Origin: Guadua angustifolia
Lineage: Eukaryota; Streptophyta; Magnoliopsida; Poales; Poaceae
Direction of reading: 5' to 3'
Assembly (NCBI GenBank): GCA_036346375.1
Contig: CM070515.1
Location: 7,276,423-7,340,422 of the forward strand
Length of the DNA stretch: 64,000 bases
The translations under genes and the position numbers were made by a program. The notes beneath the pieces were generated by a model. That model was given only the letters and a program-made list of their open reading frames with translations. It made no database searches and had not been told where the DNA came from. Numbering within the stretch: the first letter of the stretch is position 1; each line of letters opens with the position of its first letter. This document shows positions 36,418 to 46,710 of the stretch, in pieces.

Positions 36418-36714
36418 AAGCCTCTTTTCTACTCCCGGGAGTAATTACTCCCTATGTCGTATCTCACAACGTATGGGGTATCTCGTGCGACGGAGGGTAT
36501 GTACGTGTAGTATACGAGTATATAAGATCATCTAGGTGGTATGTATATTTTTTCAGAGGTGGTATGTATATTTTTTGGACATACTCCTTTTTATGTGCAT
36601 ATATGAAGGTATTTGCAAAATACGCTAAAAATCATGAACTCCCTTGCAATTTTTTCATGTGGTTCACATTGGAGTATCTTATAATTAGTGTATGAGTGTA
36701 CTCAAAGTGATAAA
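36416..36714. mobile_element. Micron-like derivative, copy D
   Basis: It begins GGAAGCCTCTTTTCTACTCC after a microsatellite. At the right it has GGTTCACATTGGAGTATCTT and TACTCAAAGTGATAAAGGTA, as in copies A and B, before another (TA)n tract. The right terminus appears lost. Confidence 0.5.
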
Positions 36715-36716
36715 GG

Positions 36717-36739
<23 letters not shown>

Positions 36740-36748
<9 letters not shown>

Positions 36749-38189
36749 CACCTCTTCCTACTAAATTACACCAAGCTTGGATTTACTCAATGGGAAGGTT
36801 GGCTTTGATTGACACATGTATCTCCAATTTTGAGGAGTTAAAAACAAAGCTTAGCATACAGCATACTAGGCATCGCCAGCGAGGCAGATGACATGGCAGT
36901 CGGAGGTCACACATAGGTCTCAGTCAGTGGCGATTCTACCGTGTACAGGTTGGAGTCCAGTCTTTGTGTTGTCCGGTCAAACGCTGGTCTCCGGCGTCAA
37001 CAGGCTGCGGTCGACACAAAGACTAGCTGACGCAGCCGCGCGACTGCACGCTAACTGGCACCTCGTGCGGATGCCCATCGCGGCTCCATATTCTAATCAG
37101 TCAAATAATCATTGTCCTTTAGATCTGGACCACCGAAAGCTAATTATAAGAAAGTTATAAGATCCTGGCCATCCAATTATCGGATCTAAAGGTTCCGGTG
37201 AGGCTTGACTTCGCTCAGCATATATTGCCGTGTGTAACCAATGAATTGAACTGCACAGCACTGCCCACTTATTCTTTGAACAGTGACAAGTCCTAGAGCA
37301 TGTTCTCAATTCCCTATGCTATGCGTTCTAATCCGATACGCGGTCCTAAACAGGGTTTCATTTTTTTTTTTGTCGAAAACCACTCAAAATTCGCTCGCAT
37401 CGCTTCGACTCAAAAAAAAAAATCGTTCGATTTACCGCTCAAGTTCAAATTTAATTTTTAAAAAATTCAGAAATTTTTGAAAAAATTTATGCAAAAGTTT
37501 CCTAAAATTAGTATTAATAGCTTTTATGACCTCCGACGTGAATATTTTTGAAAAAAAAGTTTGAAATTTTACAGTATTTTTGCAATTTTTTCTGATTTTT
37601 CCCCAATTTTTCAACATGTTGATTTTCGTGAAAACCGCTCGAAATTCGCCGCTTTTCAAGCAATTTTCGACCTTTTCATTTAATTTCACTCCACAATTTG
37701 ATCAGATTTCAAATTCATTTAACTTTCGAAACCATTCTGTTTTTCACGAATTTCGATACCGTCGACTCATCAAAATCCGAGATCGAAACGGCATTGTTAA
37801 ACCTATTCCTAACTCATAAGCTACACAACTAGCACTCAACAATCTGTTGTTGTTGTGCCCGGTCTATTACATTTGATCACAAGCTTCTTATATTGAACGA
37901 CGCATTCTAGGAAACCATCACTTTTTAGTCTCATGGTAAACTTTTTTAATATAAATCTAGCCCCTTCTGAATATAATTGCAAAAATAGCTTTATCTTTGA
38001 CCACGTAAGTGCAGCAAGTGACATGTGTTGCTGCCAGTGCCTCTACGGTTAGGGATGTAGCTATTTTGCAATTGCATTTGGAAGGACCAGATTAGCAAAA
38101 AAAAAATATCATGGACTAGTAAAGTGATGACGTCGCGTTGCAGGCTACTCATCTATACATTATACATTGGGAAATATGCAATGTGACTA
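36740..38189. other. Spacer with low-complexity block
   Basis: No gene. At 37370-37780 lies an AT-rich block with recurrent words such as AAAACCGCTCGAAATTCGC and TTTTTGAAAAAA, similar in character to 16500-16910. GACTA at 38185-38189 is the left target duplication of the LTR element. Confidence 0.5.
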
Positions 38190-40316
38190 TGTTAGAACTC
38201 CCAAGATCAAATATACGCTAACTCGTGGATAGATACACACACTTAAGGAAGAACACACTAATATTTGCTGCGTTTTCTTCCTCTCACTTTATTCTCACAC
38301 ACTTGAAACAAACTGCAGACAACATGCTGTGACCGATTCTCCAGGAGCTCCTCTCACCCTGAAGACTAGCACCCATGAACACTTGCATGCACACTACACC
38401 TCCCAGCCAGCACATTATTTTCTCCATGCAGATCTTGACTCATTCAGCAGGCTCACCTACGGTCACTCCCATGCGCACTTGGTCCAACTGCTCCTGCACT
38501 TGCACTGAACCACACCAGCATGCAGGTCACACGTCCGCAGTCCTGCAACACAACTCGTTGATCTACATGCACGCATATACCGGTACACGCACACTACACA
38601 AACACGTCGAGCCACACAACTTGGCCAACACTCACTAACACATATTAAAATTGTAAAACAACAAGATTAGCTCTAACAATCACCCCCTAATCTTGTTGGC
38701 TTTATTCTTCACCTCCACACAACTTCACAGCAGCGTGGGCTCGTCGTCGGCGTCCGTCACGGCGAGCTGCGCCATCGCCTTGGTCACCTTCTTCGGCTGG
38801 GGGCACTCATCCGCAAAGTGCCCATACTCACCACAGTTGCGGCAATCGATCTTTGACTTGTCGAACTTGCGGCAAAACTTCTTCTCACCATTATTGTTGA
38901 CGCTGCTGCCGGAACCATCACCGTTCAGCTTTTCTTCAGCAACTATGGCCTCCCACTCGGCGCGCGTGAGCCGTGGCTCGGCGTGCGCCACCAGCAGCTT
39001 CTCCTCTTCCTTGTCACGTCGTTGCCCCTTTGTAGACTCCTCGAACGCCCGCAGGCGCCCGACAACTTCCGCCACTGACATCGTCGACACATTCCCCTAT
39101 TGCTCAATGGTGCTCACAATGGGTAGGAACTTGTCGGGGACGGAATGCAGGAGCTTCTCGACGACGGTTGCCTCCTCCACTTTCGTGCCGAGAGTGCGTA
39201 TCTCGTTCACGACAGTGGTCACCTTCAAACACAAACTCATTAAACTTTTCAGACTCACCCATGTACATGCCATCAAGCCCCCTCTTGAGGGTTTGTACTC
39301 GGGCCTTCTTGACGCGCTCTTCATCCATGTTCATCTCCTTGAGAGCGTCCCACGCCTCCTTCGCCGTCTCCTTCTCAGATATGGCCATCACCACGGACTC
39401 CGGTACAGCCTAGACAATGGCAGCGAGAGCCATTTGGTCCAGCCTGTCATCCACCGCTTCCTTGCCCTCCACGGCCGCCCATACACCTTGTGTGCGCATG
39501 AAGATTTTCATCTTCACCGCCCACGCACCGTAGTTGTTCTTCGCGAGCATGGGGTAACGCACTGTCACCCCCGCCTCCTTCACTTGCTGCACCACCACTC
39601 ATAGCCTACCACGGTTGGCGTCGGCGTCGTCCCGCCACGAACTCTAGCAGGTGGTGGCGATTCCGATCCCGCACTTCGAGTTCGAGGCATCACTGCAAGA
39701 TCAGTAGGCTTTGATACCAATTGTTAGAACTCCCAAGATCAAATATACGCTAACTCATGGATAGATACACACACTTAAACACACACTTAAGGAAGAACAC
39801 AAAAGAACACACTAATATTTGCTGCGTTTTCTTCCTATCACTTTATTCTCACACACTTGAAACAAACTGTAGACAACAACATGCTTAAATAATGAAGCTG
39901 AGAGTACCTCGGCCACTAACACGATCGATCCTATTCCCACGCAACTAACACTTGACCAAATCAAGCTGTGACCGATTCTCCAGGAGCTCCTCTCACCCTG
40001 AAGACTAGCACCCATGAACACTTGCATGCACACTACACCTCCCAGCCAGCGCATTATTTTCTCCATGCAGATCTTGACTCAATCAGCAGGCTCACCTACG
40101 GTCACTCCCATGCACACTTGGTCCAACTGCTCTCTGCACTTGCCTTGAACCACACCAAAGATGAGTCACACGTCCATGATCTGCAACACAACTCGTTGAT
40201 CTACATGCACACATATACCGGTACACGCACACTACACAAACACGTCGAGCCACACAACTTGGCCAACACTCACTAACACACATTAAAATTGTAAAACAAC
40301 AAGATTAGCTCTAACA
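38190..40316 (-). mobile_element. Gag-only LTR retrotransposon (TR-GAG-like, Copia-type gag)
   Basis: LTRs at 38190-38678 and 39722-40316 both begin TGTTAGAACTCCCAAGATCA and end AGCTCTAACA; GACTA flanks the whole unit (38185-38189, 40317-40321). Coding is on the minus strand, so the right LTR is the 5' one. Next to it is TTGGTATCAAAGC, a primer-binding site close to the initiator Met-tRNA complement. Next to the left LTR is a purine tract AGGGGGTGA. The 1043-bp interior holds only gag, with no protease, integrase or reverse transcriptase. The left LTR lacks about 106 bp present in the right one. Confidence 0.92.
38725..39680 (-). pseudogene. Copia-type gag (UBN2-like) with zinc knuckle, broken
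   Basis: The frame pieces read YGAWAVKMKIFMRTQGVWAA, KEAWDALKEMNMDEERVKKA, KVEEATVVEKLLHSVPDKFL and a CCHC knuckle CRNCGEYGHFADEC near the C-terminus, ending at 38725 just before the polypurine tract. This is the gag polyprotein organisation of Copia elements. It is disrupted by frameshifts near 39595 and 39230, an in-frame TAG near 39412 and a stop near 39100, so it does not encode an intact protein. Confidence 0.85.
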
Positions 40317-40358
40317 GACTATTAGAAAAACACATCGTACAATTATCTTTAAGAATTA

Positions 40359-40616
40359 CTCCTTCCGATTACAAATAATTATTATTTTGGATATATGTGT
40401 ACTCAACCTTTCAAAAATTTAAATGTCAATATCTTTTAAATATTTAAACTAGATACATGAAAATCATACCTATAGATTTGACTCAACAAGTAATTTCATG
40501 TTATCATAATTTTATTGGGTTTTATAAATGTATTATAATAAAAATAAGTGACCAAAGTTATGTTTTAGAGAACACGTCGATGTCGAGAACGATAATTATT
40601 TTTTGACCGAAGGGAG
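40359..40616. mobile_element. Stowaway-type MITE
   Basis: The ends CTCCTTCCGATTACAAATAA and TTATTTTTTGACCGAAGGGAG are inverted counterparts, with TA on both sides (40357-40358, 40617-40618). It is 258 bp and non-coding. Confidence 0.85.
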
Positions 40617-41026
40617 TAGCTAGCAATCAAGAGGTCACATACTCAAAATGTAAAAATTTCATACAACAGGGAACTCAATTGGTGACTCTAGTCTGAAAAG
40701 GGGGGAGAGCACTGATGGCTGGGATTTAAGGGTTATAGTTTGGAAGCCCATTATGCTACGCCAACCTAAAAAATGCTTAAAGTTGCAGTGTTTTCACATG
40801 TTGGTAAAAAATTTGAACTCTTTCGAAAACTAGAAAAACAAACTTTATCTATGTATAAAATTTTAAGTTTAGATTCATTTGACATTAATAGTAATAAGAT
40901 GAGAAAATTGTGATAAATGATAAAATTAAAATAACATGAGAAAAAAGACATATAAGTGCACTACAACACTCCGTAGACTATGTCAGTGTATGCTTGTATG
41001 GGGTGAATTCTGCCTACCCCATGCCT

Positions 41027-41461
41027 AGGGGATGGCAATAGGAAAAATCCCCACGGGGAGCGCCCTTTCATCCCCGATAACCAAAGCTTCCCCCGCCCTC
41101 GTCCCCAGCCCCTGACAGGTTCGTGGGCCTCGGCGGGGAATAATCTCTAAAAATGGACAAACAAACACAATCAAAATTTCATCAATGATATACCAAATGA
41201 CAATAAACAATTACAACATTTCAACACAAAAATCAGAAGATGAGTACATAACAGCACGACACATTAAAATTGATCGTAACTCACAAATAGTGCTTTGACC
41301 TTAAGCCAAAAATCCACCTATCAATGATAACGCGGGGAGGAGACGGAGAACAGGGATGAGAAACGTCTTCAGCCCACTGTCTCTAACGGGGGCAATATTT
41401 TTCCCGATAAACCCCACATAGAAAAAGATTAATAGGGAATTCCACGGGGCCGTTGCCATCC
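41027..41461. mobile_element. Candidate MITE with GGGATGGCAA ends
   Basis: The left GGGGATGGCAATAGGAAAAA is inverted at the right as CGGGGCCGTTGCCATCC, and GC-rich inner flanks (CCCCACGGGG and CCACGGGG) are symmetrical. The target duplication could not be fixed, so the family is uncertain; an hAT-type MITE is plausible. Confidence 0.5.
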
Positions 41462-41626
41462 TTACCATGCTGAGCATACGCGGCCCAACCACCCACAGGA
41501 GGCACAGCCCAGAAATACCGGGCCTCTGCTGCAACCCACAAACGGCCGTTCCCGAAACAAGGTCAATACGTTCGAGCGCAGCACAGGTGCCCATACGACT
41601 CTACGAGCATGTAATTGCATGTGTTA

Positions 41627-41931
41627 GAGCATCTCCAAGAGGAGTCCTAAATAGGTTGCTAATTGTAATTATAGGGTTTTGATGGAAAAAAAAGCACTCC
41701 AACAGAGATTGTATTTTGAGAAAAATTATCAAAATAGGTTTAGGACTCGGAGCCCTGTAGCTATATTTGGCAACACTCCTCTCTGGCCCCATTCCTATTC
41801 GCGCGTCTCTGGAGTTGAGTTTAGGGTCTAATTGCTGGAGTCAATAGTTATCTTGGGCCCTAATTCTTTTAGTTTAGACCCTATTTTGAGGTATAGGACT
41901 CCATTTTAAGACCTAATTGTTGAAGATGCTC
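41627..41931. mobile_element. Tourist-like MITE (GAGCATCTCC / GATGCTC, TSD TTA)
   Basis: GAGCATCTCCAAGAGGAGTC at the left pairs with TTGTTGAAGATGCTC at the right. TTA occurs immediately outside each end (41624-41626, 41932-41934). It is 305 bp and non-coding. Confidence 0.85.
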
Positions 41932-42425
41932 TTACGTTCCGCACGGTAGGTAGCTTACTACTCCTCCTCATGGGTACGTACGTGTCCGAGGAATGAAGCC
42001 AGAGATTGTCGAGTGCAAAACCGTACGTGCAGGGTCTTGACTCTCTTGAGCCTGCCCATTTCACATACTGAAATACTTCGCCTTCGGTACATTGGATGTT
42101 TCCTTTTTCTCTGAAGTTTCTACAAAATTATATGTGAGAAACTGAACTGCATCCGACAGAGCTCATGGCCGATGAGTGAGTGAGGAGTGACACAAAATTA
42201 GTGGCAGAAAGCCTGCAGGCAATGCAATGATTTCCCGGAAGATAGGTGAGGGCGTGAGGCCTTTATTTCACAACAATGGGCTGTGCCCTGATAAAGCTAA
42301 CATGAGGATCCAGTGTCTCCGCAGAAGACTTACAGAGTTACAGTTAGTTGTGAAAACGGATATGATTTTATCCGTCCGATTTGAACCTAAATCTGATCAA
42401 GATTGGATTTAAGATAGAATCTTGG

Positions 42426-42868
42426 GGCCTGTTTGGAAGAGTTTCACTTCAAAAAAATTAGCTCCACTCCACCAGCTCCACCATAGAGTAGCTTCACCAT
42501 AAAGTTGAAGTAGAAAAGGGAGGTGTTTGGCTTGCAAATTAGATCTAACTCCAAGAATAGATGGTTTTAGTGTGAATACCCATTTATGCCCTTGGATGTT
42601 GAACCAATGGCAAAGATGGGTAATTACCTAGTAACTTCCTCATGTGTGTAACCAGTGGCAAAGGTGGGTAATTACCTAGGAACTTCACGAGTGAGTACGA
42701 AACGGTGTTTCTTGGAGTACCCCTTGAGAAGCTCCACAAAAACCATAGAGCAGCCCCCTAGATTTGCATTTTTCCTAGAGCTAGAGTTCTGTGGAGCTAG
42801 AGTGTTTGGCTACGCGAATTTGAAGTGGAGCTGAAAATTGAGGAGCAGAACTCTCCCAAACACTGATA
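42426..42868. mobile_element. Degenerate MITE, GGCCTGTTTGG-type ends
   Basis: GGCCTGTTTGGAAGAGTTTC is partly inverted in AGAACTCTCCCAAACACTG. The AGCTCCA-rich arms resemble the element at 2931-3159. Inside, a segment of about 60 bp (GGTAATTACCTAGTAACTTC and neighbours) is tandemly duplicated. No target duplication was identified. Confidence 0.5.
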
Positions 42869-43224
42869 TCAAGTCAGATTCAGATTCGAATCCGGATATC
42901 AGATCGGATTGAAAGCTTTAATATGGGTTGAAAGCCGGATATGCGAATACGGACCCATTAGAATCCATTAGAATATCTGAACCTGGGACAGTCTGCTGGT
43001 CACCTAACCTGTTGGCCCAGCCGCCCAGCCCATCTCGTGGTCATTCCTCATCGCCTAGTGAAAGAGAGACGCCTCGCCCAGTCACCCGATCGCCCCCGCC
43101 CCGGCTGCCGTGACGTCTTCCCCAGGCCCGATGCAGCTTCTTGCCGCTGCTGTTCTCGTTTGCCTCGCCCGGTGCTGCTCCCACGACCTCTCGTCGGCCT
43201 TCTGCTTCTTCGCCGGCCGGCGTA

Positions 43225-43410
43225 CGCGACGGGAGGTGCGTGGGAGGCCTCCCCGCCGCCCAGCTCAAGCACTGGATGCTGCAGGTGCTCAAAGGCGTCG
43301 CTGCCTACCACCGCGCCCAGCGTCGTGCACCGCAACCTCAAGCCCGGCAACCTGCCCATATCCGAGGACGGGGTGCTCAAGGTTGCTGACTTTGGTCAAG
43401 TTAAATTCTT
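43225..43410 (+). pseudogene. Broken fragment of a CDKF-type cyclin-dependent kinase
   Basis: One frame reads VGGLPAAQLKHWMLQVLKGV with AAYH, then shifts to SVVHRNLKPGNLPISEDGVL and KVADFGQ. These are the helix before the catalytic loop, the catalytic loop and the Mg-binding region of CDKF (CAK-activating) kinases. The catalytic Asp of HRD is replaced by Asn, a frameshift separates the parts, and the rest of the kinase is missing. It cannot be active. The reading turns unrelated after about 43405. Confidence 0.75.
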
Positions 43411-44240
43411 AAAACCTTTAGCTAAAATAGGTAAAAGTGTAGCATCATAAAGAATTGATGGCATAGTCTCATAGGAAGTTTTGTAGATATGCGGTTATCA
43501 GGTATGCACTCAGGTTATCAGGTATGCTTGCGCTTCCTTCCGCTGCCTCTTCCACCACCAAAATTGCTCTGACATTGCTCCAAGCTTTATCCAACAATTT
43601 CAGCTCGATTATTTCTTCTATCAACATCTCAGATCTTGTTTCAGGATGCGGATTCATGGCCTTGCAATTCTTGGTCTCTCCTTGCTGCAGCTTCTCTGCA
43701 CACCACCCGCTCGACCAAATGCCTCCGAGCCCTGACCCCATGCAATCTTAGTTCGTATGCTCAGTTTGTAGATTCACTAACTAGTTGACCAAATATCTTA
43801 ATTGGCGGTTTGATTTCGGAATGAAACTTCGACATTCCCCATTCCTAGAGCAGTAAAAAAGTTGCATTATTTAAAGGACACTTTTTGTTGGGTTAATTTG
43901 GTTCGATTTCCAGGTTGTGTGCTTTCGGTTGGAACGGAAGTTACAGAGGCGGTGCATCTTATCATCTGGAAATCGATCATTTATGTGACGAAAATGCTGC
44001 TAAGTGCGAGCACCTTTACAAACTACAATTATTCACTGTTTTTCATATAAATAGCGCCAAGCATCTTTGTTCTACACACCAATACACCACAGCTATGTCT
44101 ATTACTGAAGAAAAATAAGAATTTTGTAGATTTCTCATTTCTTAAATTTTAAGATTATGATAGAGATTGGTCGATTCATACGTTGTTAGTAATTAATGAT
44201 TACCTTTTCTGCTGGCAGTGATCACAACTTGATTGTTATT
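43411..44240. other. Stretch of unassigned exon-like pieces
   Basis: Frames such as SYHLEIDHLCDENAAKCEHL (plus, near 43950) and EMLIEEIIELKLLDKAWSNV (minus, near 43610) look protein-like, but I recognise no family. They lie between the kinase and DnaJ pieces and may be further captured exons. Confidence 0.3.
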
Positions 44241-44248
44241 CTTTGTAG

Positions 44249-44505
44249 GCACAAGAAGATAAGAAGGGTGGAACTCCACAAGATGGCACAAAAACGGACA
44301 AGGGTAAGATCTTGAAGTTTTTGTCAAGGGTAAGATCTTGAAGTTTTTGTGGGAAGGGGGTGCAGATTACTATACTGCAGCAAAGCTGCAGAAGATCTTT
44401 AAGTAATTTGGCAAAGTTGAAGACATTGTAATCAAGACAAGGAAATCAAAGGTACAGGGGTTCAGCTATTGTAGTCATGACCTCCAAAGAGGCGACAATA
44501 AGTCC
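44249..44505 (+). pseudogene. Fragment of a DNAJC17-like protein (C-terminal RRM part)
   Basis: AQEDKKGGTPQDGTKTDKGK is followed, after a short direct duplication of GGTAAGATCTTGAAGTTTTT, by WEGGADYYTAAKLQKIFK, a TAA stop, then FGKVEDIVIKTRKSK and SAIVVMTSKEA in another frame. This is the RRM that follows the J-domain in DNAJC17-type proteins. The stop and frameshift make it a dead fragment; the J-domain is absent. Confidence 0.65.
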
Positions 44506-44704
44506 TGTTTCTCAACTATTTTATTCTTGGATAGTTTTTCAAAGTTGACATGCATCTGCTGATCATGAAATATCAATTTCCATCTTAGTATTTTGTCTCA
44601 ATGTTATTTGTGCTATAACATGGCCGTGTTCGCCAGCCTGTTGGAACTTATTAGCAAACTCAATCTACTTCAACAAGGAACAATACAATTTAGTTTATAT
44701 TATA

Positions 44705-44833
44705 CTCCCTTGTCACAAATAGTTATTGTTTTGAACATAGATACAGTCAAACCTTCAAAACTTTTACTATCAATATCTTTTTAAATATTTAAATTGGAGT
44801 TCGAAAATGACAAATATTTGTGACCGAAGTGAG
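44705..44833. mobile_element. Short Stowaway-type MITE
   Basis: CTCCCTTGTCACAAATA and TATTTGTGACCGAAGTGAG are inverted ends with TA outside (44703-44704, 44834-44835). At 129 bp it is shorter than its relatives and probably internally deleted. Confidence 0.8.
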
Positions 44834-44879
44834 TAACTTGCTATTATGGTCATGTACTCATGTGGTTTGATTCAATATA

Positions 44880-46300
44880 TCTCTACTACTATTTACGAAT
44901 TGGTGGCGGTGGTCCGTTCTCCCCTCTCCGAGCATACCTATGAAACCGTCATTGTTCTGATCTTCTATACATTAGCGAACGGAGACAGTTTTAATTTAGT
45001 TGGATATGTATGCATGCGTGATCTACACTGTATCAGACTCTTATCTCAATCAGTCGATTTTTTTTCTAAATACTGCACGGCCAATTCGCTACACACATAC
45101 AACTTCTGAGTTACTATGTGCCTTTGAGTTGCCATATGCATCCTTTCCATTAAATATTTACTTGCATGTGTAGATAAGATTATCTTTTCTTTTTATCTAA
45201 TCACGTATAGACTTGATTCTGGCTGGTCAGCAACATGTGCACGGCTATACATGATGCAACTAGATAAGTTTGTTATCTCTATCTCTACTAATTCTAATTA
45301 GGAGTTGGTGATGATACGTCTGTTCTCCACCCTCATCCTGACACGTGTGCGCACCCGCGTGACTGAGTGGGAAGCGGGCAGTAGCCGCCCCGATAGATTG
45401 GATTGAATCATCCCATCACAGGAGATAAATGAATATGCATAACTCATTTATTGCTTTCCTTTCTCCCATTGATCTGGCATTCGAATCGACGACCATTGCT
45501 CTCGCCTCCCGATGCCTTTCAGATTGGATTGATTGAGTCCTTTCCGAAGGAAGCAGAGCTCTGATTCATGAAGTTGGGTCTCTTCTTGTCTCTTTTTCTT
45601 TTGTTGCCTTTCTTATTCGACGATTTCTTAATCTGGATTCCATAGATATCTCCTCGGTTGCTGAATCTATATAACCCCACCGTTTTTTGCCTCTCCTGCA
45701 GATGTGTTAAGTTTTTTCGTTGAGCGAAGATAATGGGCGACCTTTCTGATCTCGTCGATGTGGTGCAGGGGCAAGTCGCCGGTGGTGGGCGACGAGATAG
45801 GCTGGCGGCGCTACTAGAGTTTGTCGTGGTGGATGATGTCAATAGGTTGAGGGAGGCGCTCGCGGGGGGAGGCGAGGAGGCAATGGAGCTAGTTGATGGA
45901 ATGGGGCTATGGTATGGCCAGAGCAAGACGTACGAGCCACACACGCCGCTGATGGTGGTAGCCACATACGGATGACGCCTACCTCTTCAATGCTTTTGCG
46001 CCCATGGGGTAGTAGGGGATGCCTCTTTCGATCGATCGATCAATCTCGAATTATAGCGTTACAAATTTACAATCCCAAGTACTGTGATATTATTATTTAA
46101 GTTTGTGAAATTAAAGATAATTTTAACTTCGAGTTTGTAAATAGATGCTTGGAAGTTGTATGTTTCGATGAATTGATTTAAACATTTAACCATTGCACAT
46201 TCAGAGTGAATATTATTATTCAGATGGAGTTAGTGCTCTTTGCAAATAAATTTTTTATCACAAATTGAGTTTCCGTTGCATCGCACAGACACATGGCTAG
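44880..46300 (+). mobile_element. Non-autonomous Helitron (copy 2) carrying a gene fragment
   Basis: It starts TCTCTACTACTATTTACG after an A and ends GCACAGACACATGGCTAG before a T, as Helitrons do (5' TC, 3' CTAG, insertion between A and T). The ends and interior align in opposite orientation with copy 1 at 18051-19245, which supports the borders independently. No Rep/helicase is present. It carries a CCCH/ankyrin gene exon. Confidence 0.8.
45733..45975 (+). pseudogene. Captured N-terminal exon of a CCCH zinc-finger protein with ankyrin repeats
   Basis: An 80-codon open frame reads MGDLSDLVDVVQGQVAGGGR, then LAALLEFVVVDDVNRLREAL, and ends GLWYGQSKTYEPHTPLMVVA TYG. The GLWYG...TPLMVAATYG segment is the start of the ankyrin region in plant tandem CCCH zinc-finger (TZF) proteins. 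The CCCH fingers are missing and the frame stops at TGA right after TYG. It lies in Helitron copy 2 and has a more decayed counterpart in copy 1. Confidence 0.75.
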
Positions 46301-46710
46301 TATTCTCTGTATTAGGCATTGCTCTTTTTGGTGGGTAGAATCGTCTCGATCTCTTACTTCATCATGTTTTGAAGTTATGGACGCACATATAATGATCTAC
46401 ATTTGTCAAACTTTATGCAAGAACAATGCAATGCATAACAGAAAGACTAACATATGATTTTTGATACATATATAAGTTTTCTCAATAATCCAACAAAAGG
46501 TAGCTATAACACTCCAAGAGCACACAATGGAATTAACTGAAATTATGCACGTATACAGAACTTAAAAGCAACCTATATTTATCAGATGTTATGCATGACA
46601 AACAGCCAGTCCAGACACATGTGTGGTGGATATGTATGTAACCTTTCTCGACAATCGATCACCTCTTAGCTAGCAATGTGACGTTCACAATCCAGCATTT
46701 TGCAGACAAC
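46301..46710. other. Spacer 3' of the GPAT gene
   Basis: AT-rich, probably including the GPAT 3' UTR near 46500-46710 on the minus strand. No other feature is seen. Confidence 0.5.

Noticed and set aside
38693..39604. 303-codon plus-strand open frame across the LTR element interior
   Set aside because: It is antisense to the gag coding sequence and has no motif; the gag zinc knuckle and helices are on the minus strand.
43469..43741. 90-codon minus-strand frame (EMLIEEIIELKLLDKAWSNV) as a gene
   Set aside because: No start context, no neighbours and no family match; listed only as part of an unassigned stretch.
45285..45300. TCTCTACTAATTCTAATTAG as the 5' end of Helitron copy 2
   Set aside because: Similarity to copy 1 extends further upstream, and a TCTCTACTACT start at 44880 aligns with the start of copy 1.
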